From Prevotella sp. (GTDB lineage: Bacteria > Bacteroidota > Bacteroidia > Bacteroidales > Bacteroidaceae), in the NCBI GenBank assembly GCA_022511055.1, contig JAFLSH010000077.1:4151-11479 (forward strand): a stretch of DNA of 7,329 bases, read 5' to 3'. A model generated the notes under the pieces. That model did no database searches and was not told the origin of the DNA. It saw nothing but the letters and a program-made list of their open reading frames with translations. Below, in pieces: positions 1 to 6,896 of the stretch. Numbering within the stretch: the first letter of the stretch is position 1; the number at the start of each line of letters is the position of its first letter. A program made the translations under genes and the position numbers.

Positions 1-50
1 GGCCGCGCCGTGAAGGGTGTGCATCAGCAAGCCTATTAACACGGCCGGTA

Positions 51-120
51 CGCCTATCGGCATAGACAATACGCCTGTCGACATAGACAATGCGTTTGTT
101 GACATAGACAATGCGCCTGT
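51..120. repeat. 21-bp tandem repeat, about 3.3 copies
   Basis: Three consecutive 21-bp units start at 51, 72 and 93, and a partial fourth (7 bp) starts at 114. The best conserved part is CATAGACAAT at 61-70, 82-91 and 103-112. Units differ at a few positions, so the array is old or under partial constraint. The period is a multiple of three, so a GTG-started reading frame (17-229) shows a matching 7-residue repeat, but nothing else supports coding. A 21-bp period equals two helical turns, so the units would face the same side of the DNA; a binding-site array is possible but inferred. The array lies about 140 bp upstream of the lipoprotein gene. Confidence 0.8.
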
Positions 121-148
121 ATTTCGGCAGAAGAAACGCAGGGTAACG

Positions 149-203
149 TGCAGGGAAAGGGCATGTGAGAAAGAAAAAATCACAAAAAAGCCCTTTCCCT
201 GCA
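149..203. repeat. Perfect 14-bp inverted repeat upstream of lipoprotein gene
   Basis: TGCAGGGAAAGGGC at 149-162 is the exact reverse complement of 190-203, leaving a 27-nt A-rich spacer. Inside the spacer, GTGA (165-168) can also pair with TCAC (180-183). No T-run follows on either strand, so it does not look like a normal intrinsic terminator. It lies 59 bp before the start codon of the DUF2807 gene and could be a leader hairpin or operator. I found no convincing Bacteroidetes promoter between it and the gene. Confidence 0.75.
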
Positions 204-262
204 ACTTTCTGTCTGCCCGCTGCGTCTAACGGTCAGAAAGTGAAACCAAAAAACAAGGAAAA

Positions 263-1003
263 ATGATTAGGAAAACAGTATTGTATGCCCTGCTGTGCTG
301 CCTGCCGGCACTGGTCTCTTGCCAGTACAGCATGGTCAACGGAACGAAGCGAATCAAGCCGAGCCAGAACATTGTAAAGGAAACCTACGGCATGCAGGCG
401 TTCAACAAGATTGAGGTTGATGCCGTTGCCAACGTGAAGTTCATTCAGACCGATGAGACCACTCACCAGGTGGTGCTTTCATGCCCCGACAACTATGTGG
501 ACTTGTTCAGCCTCAAGGTGAAGGGTGACAAGTTATACATAGGCTTTGTGAAGGGCACGACCAATATCGAATCCAAGAACGTAGACATTACGGTCTATGC
601 GCCCCAACTGCGCAGTCTGGAGAACTCAGGGGTTGCCAGTGTCGAGATAGACCGGCTGGTGGCTGACGAGTTAGAGGTGGAGAACTCGGGTGTTGGCTCG
701 ATATATCTTTCCGGCTTGCAGGTAACCCGCCTGGAAGCGGAGTGCAGCGGCGTTGGCAGCATAGAGCTGGCGGGTCAGACAGACCGCGCCGACTTGGAAT
801 GCAGCGGCGTGGGCAGCATTAAGGCCAAGCAGCTGAAAGCCCGCTCGGTAAAGGCCGAGGTAAGCGGTGTGGGCGGCATCAAGTGCCACGCCACGGAGAG
901 CATTACCGCTGACGTGAGCGGCGTGGGCTCGCTCACCTACAGCGGCAATCCCGAAAAGAAGTCGCTGAACCGCAGCGGCGTGGGTGGTATTCACGCTGAA
1001 TAG
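263..1003 (+). CDS. DUF2807 (head GIN domain) lipoprotein
   Basis: Predicted 246-residue envelope lipoprotein of the DUF2807 / 'putative auto-transporter adhesin, head GIN domain' family; the biochemical role of the family is not established. Residues 1-19 form a signal peptide ending in the lipobox L-V-S-C with C20 as the lipidated cysteine. No acidic run follows C20, so a surface-export signal is not obvious and a periplasm-facing outer-membrane anchor is more likely (inference). From residue 122 on, a motif S-G-V-(G/A) recurs at S122, S142, S162, S181, S201, S219 and S238, spaced 18-20 residues apart, as expected for coils of a right-handed beta-helix-like fold. The start at 263 is supported by AAGGA at 255-259 and by the signal peptide beginning there. 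The gene is probably monocistronic, since a strong terminator follows at 1067-1090. Confidence 0.9.
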   Translation: MIRKTVLYALLCCLPALVSCQYSMVNGTKRIKPSQNIVKETYGMQAFNKIEVDAVANVKFIQTDETTHQVVLSCPDNYVDLFSLKVKGDKLYIGFVKGTTNIESKNVDITVYAPQLRSLENSGVASVEIDRLVADELEVENSGVGSIYLSGLQVTRLEAECSGVGSIELAGQTDRADLECSGVGSIKAKQLKARSVKAEVSGVGGIKCHATESITADVSGVGSLTYSGNPEKKSLNRSGVGGIHAE

Positions 1004-1066
1004 CCGCCTCGGAACGCGTTCTTGCAACGTGTTTCTCGCAGTGTTAGTCTGAGTGAGACAAGAACT

Positions 1067-1090
1067 GGGGCGCGGCAGCGCCCCTTTTTT
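1067..1090 (+). terminator. Intrinsic terminator after DUF2807 gene
   Basis: GGGGCGC (1067-1073) pairs perfectly with GCGCCCC (1078-1084) around a GGCA tetraloop. Six T follow directly (1085-1090). This is a textbook rho-independent terminator and separates the lipoprotein gene from the GH43 gene. Confidence 0.92.
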
Positions 1091-1101
1091 GTGTCGAAAA
1101 G

Positions 1102-1132
1102 TTTGCGCATTGGGATTTTTTTTGTATCTTTG
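1102..1132 (+). promoter_or_regulatory. Bacteroidetes-type promoter for GH43 gene
   Basis: TTTG at 1102-1105 matches the -33 element. TATCTTTG at 1125-1132 matches the -7 element TAnnTTTG, with a 19-bp spacer that includes a T8 run. Both elements are exact matches to the consensus established in Bacteroides. The transcription start should fall around 1137-1141, giving a leader of only about 15-20 nt before the GH43 start at 1155. Confidence 0.9.
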
Positions 1133-1154
1133 CAGATGAAAAAACCAGCATGAC

Positions 1155-2720
1155 ATGAAAAAGTTAGCCTTGGCGCTTGCGTTTGTGGCCTTGTCGGCAG
1201 TGGCAACGGCCCAATACAGGAATCCCATAATTCCCGGCTTCCACCCTGACCCCAGCATTTGCCGGGTGGGTGACGACTTCTACATAGTCAACTCTTCGTT
1301 CCAGTATTTCCCAGGTGTACCCATCTACCATTCCAAGGACTTGGCCAACTGGCGGCAGATAGGCAACGTGCTTACCCGCGAGTCGCAGCTGAACCTGAAG
1401 GGCACTACTTCATGGCTGGGCATCTATGCGCCCACCATCCGCTACCACCAGGGCACTTACTACATGATAACCACCAACGTGGGCAACGGCGGCAACTTCA
1501 TGGTGACCGCCCAGAGCCCCGAAGGCCCGTGGTCTGAGCCGATATGGCTGGAGCAGCAGGGCATAGACCCCTCGCTCTACTTCGAGGGCGACAAGTGCTA
1601 CATGGTGAGCAACCCCGACAATACCATCACCCTGTGCCAGATAGACCCCAAGACGGGCCGCCGGCTCACGCCCAGCAAGGCGCTCTGGCAGGGCACGGGC
1701 GGGCGCTATCCTGAAGGGCCGCACATCTACAAGAAAGACGGATGGTACTATCTGCTCATCTCTGAGGGCGGCACCGAGCTGGCCCATCGGCTGACCATAG
1801 CCCGCAGCCGCCGGATTGACGGCCCCTATGAGGCCAATCCGCAGAATCCGCTGCTGACCCACTGCTCCATGGCCGGCCAGTCAAACCCCATACAGGGCAC
1901 TGGCCACGGCGACTTCGTGCAGGCACAGGATGGCTCGTGGTGGATTGTATTCCTGGCCTACCGCAACTACGGCGGCAGCTACCACCACCTGGGGCGCGAG
2001 ACCTACCTGGCACCCGTGGAGTGGGGCGAGGGCGAGTGGCCTGTTGTCAACGGCGGCCAGCCTGTCGACACGCTCATGGCCGCCAAGCTGCCCGTTGCCG
2101 CACCGCTGCGGCAGCCGGCGCGACTGCGCACGACCTTCGACCGCCCGCTGGGCCCGGAGTGGGTGTGCATACAGAATCCTGACTCATCGCGCTACCAGCT
2201 GCACGAGGGCAGGCTGCGCCTGATAAGCTCTATCTGCAACCTGACCGAGAACGACCGCCCCACCTTCGTTGGCCGCCGGCAGGAAAGCGCGGTTTTCACG
2301 GCCGAGACCCAGCTTGACGGCTATGAGCTGATGACCGGCGATGAGGCGGGCCTGTCTGTCTACCAGATAAATGACGGCCACGCCGACTTCTGCCTGCGCA
2401 ACACCAAGCAGGGCCCCGCGCTCTGCCTGCGGCTGCGGATGAAGAGCCTCGACTGCCTGCTGCGGTCGGTCGACCTGCCGACAACGACCTGCACACTGCG
2501 GGTGTCGAGCGATGGCAATATGTACTACTTCGACTACTCCACCGACGGCGGCCGCCACTTTCAGCGCTTCGACCGGCTGGACTGCTCGCTGCTGAGTACC
2601 GAGGTGGTGGGCGGCTTCACGGGCATGACCATCGGCATGTTTGCGGCCCTCGACCGCAACAACGTGGGCGAGGGGCAGAGCTATGCCGAGTTCAGCTACT
2701 TCTCCTATGAGGAGCAATGA
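1155..2720 (+). CDS. Secreted GH43 glycosidase with C-terminal beta-sandwich (beta-xylosidase / arabinofuranosidase type)
   Basis: 521-residue glycoside hydrolase family 43 enzyme, predicted to hydrolyse xylosidic or arabinofuranosyl bonds of xylan or arabinoxylan in the periplasm or at the cell surface. Residues 1-19 are a signal peptide with an A-T-A site before Q20. The five-bladed propeller domain spans roughly 22-310. The expected GH43 triad is visible: D32 in GFHPDPS (general base), D138 in GIDPS (pKa modulator) and E187 in RYPEGPH (general acid). Residues ~325-521 resemble the concanavalin-like beta-xylosidase C-terminal domain often fused to this catalytic type. The start at 1155 is chosen because it begins the signal peptide; no Shine-Dalgarno is apparent, which is common in this phylum. 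Codon third positions are very G+C-rich. Exact substrate (xylose versus arabinose) cannot be read from sequence alone. No SusC/D genes or regulator are in the window, so a utilisation locus is not demonstrated. Confidence 0.93.
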   Translation: MKKLALALAFVALSAVATAQYRNPIIPGFHPDPSICRVGDDFYIVNSSFQYFPGVPIYHSKDLANWRQIGNVLTRESQLNLKGTTSWLGIYAPTIRYHQGTYYMITTNVGNGGNFMVTAQSPEGPWSEPIWLEQQGIDPSLYFEGDKCYMVSNPDNTITLCQIDPKTGRRLTPSKALWQGTGGRYPEGPHIYKKDGWYYLLISEGGTELAHRLTIARSRRIDGPYEANPQNPLLTHCSMAGQSNPIQGTGHGDFVQAQDGSWWIVFLAYRNYGGSYHHLGRETYLAPVEWGEGEWPVVNGGQPVDTLMAAKLPVAAPLRQPARLRTTFDRPLGPEWVCIQNPDSSRYQLHEGRLRLISSICNLTENDRPTFVGRRQESAVFTAETQLDGYELMTGDEAGLSVYQINDGHADFCLRNTKQGPALCLRLRMKSLDCLLRSVDLPTTTCTLRVSSDGNMYYFDYSTDGGRHFQRFDRLDCSLLSTEVVGGFTGMTIGMFAALDRNNVGEGQSYAEFSYFSYEEQ

Positions 2721-2778
2721 GCGGACATACATTTTTTTTAATTCACAAATAATTATCAACCCAAAAACAAAGAAAGCT

Positions 2779-3456
2779 ATGAAAAAGTATCTTGCTGAAA
2801 TGGTAGGCACTATGGTGCTGGTACTGATGGGCTGCGGCGTGGCCGTGAGCCTGAGTTGTGACCCTGTCAATAATATTCCCGGCGTGGTGGGCACGGCGTT
2901 GGCCTTCGGCTTGGCCGTGGTGGCCATGGCCTACACCATCGGCGGCATCTCCGGCTGCCACATCAATCCGGCCATCACTCTTGGCTGCTTCCTCAGCGGC
3001 CGCATGGATGCCAAGGACTGTGGCATGTACATGCTGTTCCAGGTCATTGGCGCTTTCATCGGCTCAGCCCTGCTGGCGCTGCTGACTGCCAACGTTCCCG
3101 GCCTTGAGGGCACGGGTGCCAACGACCTGCAGGCCAACGTGTCTGTCATGGGCGGCCTGCTGGCCGAGGTCATCTTCACCTTCGTGTTCGTGCTGGTAGT
3201 TCTCGGTGCTACTTCCCAGACCAACGGCGCTACCAACAACTTCGCCGGACTGGCCATTGGCCTGAGCCTGGTGCTGGTACACCTGGTCTGCATCCGCTAC
3301 ACGGGCACTTCTGTCAATCCCGCCCGCTCCATTGCCCCGGCCGTGTTCCAGGGTGGCACAGCCCTGACCAACCTCTGGATTTTCATTGTCGGCCCGCTGG
3401 TGGGTGGCGCACTGGCCGCCTGCGTGTGGAAGCTCATTGAGCCAGAGAAGAAGTAG
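2779..3456 (+). CDS. aqpZ: Aquaporin Z-type water channel (MIP family)
   Basis: 225-residue inner-membrane channel of the major intrinsic protein family. Both hallmark NPA motifs are present: N63-P64-A65 in SGCHINPAIT and N180-P181-A182 in TSVNPARS. The aromatic/arginine filter by comparison with E. coli AqpZ is F43, H168, T177 and R183, the water-selective set, so glycerol facilitator (GlpF) is less likely. Six hydrophobic segments and two half-helices fit the usual fold and length. The frame stays open upstream into the end of the GH43 gene, but the start at 2779 is chosen because MKKYLAEMVGT aligns with the family N-terminus and the upstream part is not homologous. It lies 58 bp after the GH43 stop; I saw no clear promoter or terminator in that A/T-rich gap, so read-through from the GH43 promoter is possible. 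Confidence 0.93.
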   Translation: MKKYLAEMVGTMVLVLMGCGVAVSLSCDPVNNIPGVVGTALAFGLAVVAMAYTIGGISGCHINPAITLGCFLSGRMDAKDCGMYMLFQVIGAFIGSALLALLTANVPGLEGTGANDLQANVSVMGGLLAEVIFTFVFVLVVLGATSQTNGATNNFAGLAIGLSLVLVHLVCIRYTGTSVNPARSIAPAVFQGGTALTNLWIFIVGPLVGGALAACVWKLIEPEKK

Positions 3457-3478
3457 TCTGCCGGCGCATTTGCCGCAC

Positions 3479-3570
3479 AAAAAGGCAAGCCGACCCGCGC
3501 GCACTCCGCCCGATGCAGCCAATGGGGCTGTCAGGGGCTGTTCCGCACGGGTCGGCCTGTCTTTTCTTTC
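3479..3570. terminator. Probable bidirectional terminator between convergent aqpZ and upp
   Basis: GCCGACCCG (3489-3497) pairs perfectly with CGGGTCGGC (3548-3556). GCG/CGC (3499-3501 / 3544-3546) extends the stem, and an inner hairpin CAGCC/GGCTG sits at 3516-3520 / 3526-3530. On the plus strand CTTTTCTTTC follows (3561-3570). On the minus strand five T follow the same stem (plus A5 at 3479-3483). It is therefore placed and built to stop both converging transcripts. The loop is longer than in a classical terminator. Confidence 0.65.
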
Positions 3571-3600
3571 TGCCCGCCGCAGCGGGGCGGCGGCGCGGGC

Positions 3601-4257
3601 TCAGAGCTTCTCGCCGTAGCAGAGGTCGCCGCAGTCGCCGAAGCCGGGGATGATGTACTTGTGCTGGTTCATGCCCGGGTCAATGGCGGCGCACCAGACG
3701 GTGGCATCTCCGGGCAGCACCTCTTTCAGCACTTCCAGCCCTTCGGGGGTGGCAATGACGCAGGCAATGTGTATCTTGCGCGGCTTCCCCGTCTTCACCA
3801 GCGCCTCGATGCTGGCGGCCATGGAGCCGCCTGTGGCCAGCATGGGGTCTACGATGATGAGGGTCTTGCCTTCGGCGCTGGGCGCGGCCATGTACTCCGT
3901 GTGTATGCCCACCTCCGTATGCTCGCGGTTGGTGTACATGCGATAGGCCGACACGAAGCCGTTGTCAGCATGGTCAAACACGTGCAGGAATCCGTTGTGG
4001 AAGGGCAGGCCCGCCCGCAGCACGGTGGCAATGAGCAGGTCTTCTTCGGGCAGCGCTATGTCGGCCGTGCCGAGGGGTGTGGTGACGGTCTTGGTCTTGT
4101 ATTCCAAGGTCTTCGACAGTTCGTAGGCCATCATCTGCCCGACACGCTCTATGTTGTGGCGGAACAGGAGCCGGTTTTGCTGGTAGTCTTTGTCGCGCAG
4201 CTCGGCCATGTACACGTTGATGACACTGGCCTGGGTGCTGAAGTTGATGATTTTCAT
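3601..4257 (-). CDS. upp: Uracil phosphoribosyltransferase
   Basis: 218-residue cytosolic enzyme converting uracil plus PRPP to UMP in pyrimidine salvage. The PRPP-binding loop is clear at about residues 134-146 (IIVDPMLATGGSM). The C-terminal uracil-recognition segment YIIPGFGDCGD is at 201-211, and the R81-A-G segment fits the family. The frame is open further upstream to 4425, but the start at 4257 is chosen because MKIINFSTQ is the family-like N-terminus, and the promoter at 4297-4328 lies inside the longer version. Length is near the usual ~208-220 residues. It converges on aqpZ and diverges from the aldolase gene, so it is probably transcribed alone. Confidence 0.94.
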   Translation of the reverse strand: MKIINFSTQASVINVYMAELRDKDYQQNRLLFRHNIERVGQMMAYELSKTLEYKTKTVTTPLGTADIALPEEDLLIATVLRAGLPFHNGFLHVFDHADNGFVSAYRMYTNREHTEVGIHTEYMAAPSAEGKTLIIVDPMLATGGSMAASIEALVKTGKPRKIHIACVIATPEGLEVLKEVLPGDATVWCAAIDPGMNQHKYIIPGFGDCGDLCYGEKL

Positions 4258-4296
4258 AATCTTAATATTGTTTTTTGGTGTTCGTCTGCTGGTCTG

Positions 4297-4328
4297 CAAA
4301 GTTACAACTTTTCTGCTAAAATTGCTAA
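4297..4328 (-). promoter_or_regulatory. Candidate promoter for upp
   Basis: Read on the minus strand, TAACTTTG (plus 4304-4297) is an exact TAnnTTTG -7 element. TTAG (plus 4328-4325) lies 20 bp upstream as a 3-of-4 match to the -33 TTTG. The -7 element ends 39 bp before the upp start at 4257, a sensible leader length. Confidence 0.7.
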
Positions 4329-4418
4329 CTGAACGTGGCATTTTTTGTCGGCCCGGCTCGCAAAATGCCCGCTGAAATGATAAAATGAGTGAAATGCCGA
4401 GAATCTGGCACCGTTTTC

Positions 4419-4451
4419 TTGCCATTTTTTGAAAAGAATTGATTAATTTTG
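4419..4451 (+). promoter_or_regulatory. Candidate promoter for class II aldolase gene
   Basis: TAATTTTG at 4444-4451 is an exact match to the Bacteroidetes -7 consensus. The -33 element is weak: TTGC at 4419-4422 gives a 21-bp spacer. Another TTTG at 4428-4431 is too close (12 bp). The -7 element ends 52 bp before the aldolase start. Confidence 0.6.
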
Positions 4452-4503
4452 CGCTCTGAAAAAAGCGTGAGACGTAATCATTTTCTTAATAACAAATACA
4501 ACT

Positions 4504-5508
4504 ATGGTAAACTACAAGGATTTAGGTCTCGTGAATACCCGCGAGATGTTCAAGAGAGCAGTAGCCGGCGGCTACGCCATTCCCGCTTTCAACTTCAATA
4601 CAATGGAGCAGATGCAGGCCATCATTCAGGCTGCCGTTGAAACCAAGTCACCCGTTATCATGCAGGTGTCGAAGGGTGCCCGCAACTATGCCAACGCCAC
4701 CATTCTGCGCTACATGGCCGAGGGCGCTGTGGCCTATGCCAAGGAGCTGGGCTGCGAGCATCCCGAAATCGTGCTGCACCTGGACCACGGCGACAGCTTC
4801 GAAATCTGCAAGGACTGCATCGACATGGGCTTCTCGTCTGTGATGTACGACGGCAGCTCGCTGCCCTACGAGGAGAATATCAAGATTACCCGCCAGGTGG
4901 TGGAGTACGCCCACGCCCACGACGTGACAGTCGAGGCAGAGCTTGGCGTGCTGGCCGGCGTTGAGGACGATGTGGTGGCCGAGGAATCACACTACACCAA
5001 GCCCGAGGAGGTTATCGACTTCGCTACCCGCACAGGCTGCGACTCGCTGGCCATCTCTATCGGCACCAGCCACGGCGCATACAAGTTCAAGCCCGAGCAG
5101 TGTACCCGCGACCCGAAGACCGGCAAGCTCGTTCCCCCGCCACTCGCATTCGACGTGCTGGCAGAGATTGAGAAGAAGCTCCCCGGCTTCCCCATTGTGC
5201 TGCACGGCTCTTCTTCAGTGCCCCAGGACGAGGTGGACACCATCAACAAGTACGGCGGCAACCTGCCCGATGCCGTTGGCATTCCCGAAGAGCAGCTCAG
5301 CCAGGCTTCGAAGAGCGCAGTCTGCAAGATTAACATCGACTCTGACTCTCGTCTGGCCATGACCGCCGCTGTCCGCCAGTACCTGGCCGAACACCCCGAC
5401 CACTTCGATCCGCGCCAGTACCTGAAGCCGGCTCGCGACAACATGAAGAAGATGTACATTCACAAGATTGTCGATGTGCTGGGCTCAAATGGTAAGCTCG
5501 CCCAATAA
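4504..5508 (+). CDS. fba: Class II fructose-1,6-bisphosphate aldolase
   Basis: 334-residue cytosolic, zinc-dependent aldolase that reversibly cleaves fructose-1,6-bisphosphate into dihydroxyacetone phosphate and glyceraldehyde-3-phosphate in glycolysis and gluconeogenesis. Visible active-site features are D94 (proton donor) and H95 (zinc) in LHLDHGDS, E146 in VEAELG, H190 in GTSHGAYK, H234 in VLHGSSS and the phosphate-binding NIDSD at 277-281. The length and the insert around 240-275 are typical of a class IIB enzyme. The sequence looks complete and functional. The start at 4504 follows a promoter with a -7 box at 4444-4451 and gives the conserved N-terminus with VNTREMFKRAV. A tagatose-bisphosphate aldolase is the main alternative in this superfamily, but length and motifs favour Fba. 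Confidence 0.94.
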   Translation: MVNYKDLGLVNTREMFKRAVAGGYAIPAFNFNTMEQMQAIIQAAVETKSPVIMQVSKGARNYANATILRYMAEGAVAYAKELGCEHPEIVLHLDHGDSFEICKDCIDMGFSSVMYDGSSLPYEENIKITRQVVEYAHAHDVTVEAELGVLAGVEDDVVAEESHYTKPEEVIDFATRTGCDSLAISIGTSHGAYKFKPEQCTRDPKTGKLVPPPLAFDVLAEIEKKLPGFPIVLHGSSSVPQDEVDTINKYGGNLPDAVGIPEEQLSQASKSAVCKINIDSDSRLAMTAAVRQYLAEHPDHFDPRQYLKPARDNMKKMYIHKIVDVLGSNGKLAQ

Positions 5509-5554
5509 GCCTTTCCGAAACATATAGTATATCATATTTTTTCACAGCAAGAGA

Positions 5555-5585
5555 CTGTGCTTCACCTTCGGAGCGCAGCCTCTTT
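5555..5585 (+). terminator. Weak terminator-like hairpin after fba
   Basis: CTGTGCTTC (5555-5563) can pair with GGAGCGCAG (5570-5578) over nine base pairs including two G-U pairs, with loop ACCTTC. CCTCTTT follows (5579-5585), a poor T-tract. It lies 46 bp after the aldolase stop and may end or attenuate that transcript before the thioredoxin gene. Confidence 0.4.
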
Positions 5586-5616
5586 GCTACAAATGAGTTA
5601 GTAAAACCTATTTGAC

Positions 5617-6792
5617 ATGAATCTCAAGAATTTGTTGCTACCATTAGTGGTGGGATTTTCTATGACAGGTGTGGAGGCCGAGGCACAGAACACAAGTGTT
5701 GCCATAGACGTGAAAGGGTTGGAAGATGGCACGGAAATGACATTGACCCTGACTGGCACGTACAGACAGGAAGAGCCAATCCAGACGGTAGAGTTGAAGA
5801 ACGGCAAGGCCGTGTTTGCCTTTGACGTGGAAGAGCCCCGCGGCTACCGCCTTGGCGTGAAGGGCAGCTCGGGAGAGACGATAGTGCTGGACAAGGGCGA
5901 GAAGGCCGAAGTGTCTGCGGTGGCAGAGAAACGGCAGAACAACCAGGGGAAGACCTATGTGGTCTTGAACGATTTCACGGTGAAAGGCTCTGCCACCCAC
6001 GACAAGTTCGTGGCTCAGCGCCCCAACCGCAAGCTGGTGGATGCGGCCTACGAGAAGATGTACAAGGACAACGAGGCGTTTGTTGCGAAGCTGGCGGCAG
6101 CGCCTGGCCGCGACAGCGAGGAGTATAAGGCTTTGGTCAGCTCGCCCGAGTACGAGCAGTATGCACGGCGGCAAGACGAGGTGGCCCAGATGTCCGTAGA
6201 CATGATTCGCGCTGCGGTGGAGGCAAACAGGGATAGTTGGCTGGGGGCGTTTATCATTGTCAATTCGCACTGGTATCTGACAGAAGACCAGCTGCCGCTG
6301 TATGAAGCGCTGTCCGCCGAGACGAAGCAAAGTTTTTATGGAAAGATTATCGGCAAGCAGTTAGTGCCGGAGTCCATGGCAGAGTCGATGCCGGACTTTG
6401 AGTTCACAGACCATGTGACGGGCAAGTCGATGAGGCTGCACGAGATATGCAGGCAGAACAAATATGTGCTGATAGACTTCTGGGCTTCATGGTGTGGGCC
6501 GTGCAGAAGGGAAATCCCGAATTTCAAGGCGCAATATGAGCTGTACAAGGACAAGGGATTCCAGGTGGTCAGCATTTCTGCGGACCAGTCGGAGACCGAC
6601 TGGCTGAAGGCACTGAACGAGGAGAAGCTGGAGTGGCCCAATGACCGTGACGGCGAGAAGGGCATCTGCAAACTCTACAATGTGCAGTTCTACCCGACTG
6701 TCTATCTGCTTGACAGCCAGGCCCGTGTTGTGGCTTCTAACAACAGCGTGAGGGGCGAGGCTCTTCGGACAAAGCTGGCAGAGCTGTTTTGA
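5617..6792 (+). CDS. Periplasmic TlpA-like thioredoxin-fold protein with N-terminal DUF4369-type domain
   Basis: 391-residue exported thiol-disulfide oxidoreductase of the TlpA/ResA type common in Bacteroidetes. Residues 1-23 form a signal peptide with an A-E-A site before Q24; no lipobox cysteine is seen, so it should be soluble in the periplasm. Residues ~25-125 resemble the DUF4369 beta-domain that often precedes these thioredoxins. A helical linker covers ~130-250, and the thioredoxin domain is ~260-391. The redox motif W292-C293-G-P-C296 and the cis-proline P360 (FYPTVYLL) are intact, so activity is likely. Electron partners and substrates are unknown. The start at 5617 is set by the signal peptide. 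TTTG at 5583-5586 and CTATTTG just before the start only partly fit a promoter, so how it is transcribed is unclear. A hairpin at 6806-6831 follows the stop. Confidence 0.92.
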   Translation: MNLKNLLLPLVVGFSMTGVEAEAQNTSVAIDVKGLEDGTEMTLTLTGTYRQEEPIQTVELKNGKAVFAFDVEEPRGYRLGVKGSSGETIVLDKGEKAEVSAVAEKRQNNQGKTYVVLNDFTVKGSATHDKFVAQRPNRKLVDAAYEKMYKDNEAFVAKLAAAPGRDSEEYKALVSSPEYEQYARRQDEVAQMSVDMIRAAVEANRDSWLGAFIIVNSHWYLTEDQLPLYEALSAETKQSFYGKIIGKQLVPESMAESMPDFEFTDHVTGKSMRLHEICRQNKYVLIDFWASWCGPCRREIPNFKAQYELYKDKGFQVVSISADQSETDWLKALNEEKLEWPNDRDGEKGICKLYNVQFYPTVYLLDSQARVVASNNSVRGEALRTKLAELF

Positions 6793-6805
6793 CCATCTGA
6801 ACATA

Positions 6806-6838
6806 CCGCCGTGGCATCAGCCCCACGGCGGCTACTTT
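6806..6838 (+). terminator. Terminator-like hairpin after the thioredoxin gene
   Basis: CCGCCGTGG (6806-6814) pairs perfectly with CCACGGCGG (6823-6831) across an 8-nt loop, 13 bp after the stop codon. The downstream stretch CTACTTTG is only weakly T-rich, so termination may be inefficient or factor-assisted. Confidence 0.6.
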
Positions 6839-6865
6839 GCCCGCGTGGCCCGGTGCATTTGTTAT

Positions 6866-6896
6866 CGTACGCGCACGTGCGTATGCGCGTGCGCAT
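6866..6896. other. 31-nt alternating purine/pyrimidine tract (Z-DNA-prone)
   Basis: Every base from 6866 to 6896 strictly alternates pyrimidine and purine, with mostly CG and CA/TG steps and only a few TA steps. Tracts of this composition are known to favour left-handed DNA under negative supercoiling. It ends directly at the left edge of the 282-bp palindrome. Confidence 0.8.

Noticed and set aside
1..39. Open frame ending in TAA at 37-39, possibly the tail of an upstream gene
   Set aside because: Only 12 codons are visible, too few to tell a real C-terminus from chance.
17..229. GTG-started 70-residue reading frame with a 7-residue repeat
   Set aside because: The amino-acid repeat is just the translation of the 21-bp DNA repeat, the frame runs through the inverted repeat, there is no ribosome-binding site, and no family resemblance.
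671..1258. 195-residue minus-strand frame
   Set aside because: It is antisense to the repetitive DUF2807 gene and crosses a strong terminator and promoter; its alanine-rich composition reflects the other strand.
2641..2778. N-terminal extension of the aquaporin frame
   Set aside because: It lies within the GH43 coding region and intergenic gap, and aquaporin homology begins at 2779.
2184..2927. 247-residue minus-strand frame across the GH43 end and aquaporin start
   Set aside because: Shadow of two well-supported plus-strand genes; no domain recognised.
5583..5614. Promoter for the thioredoxin gene (TTTG, 20 bp, CCTATTTG)
   Set aside because: The -7 element lacks the TA at its start and would place the transcription start at or after the start codon.
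5644..6330. 228-residue minus-strand frame
   Set aside because: Antisense shadow of the thioredoxin gene with biased composition and no recognisable motif.
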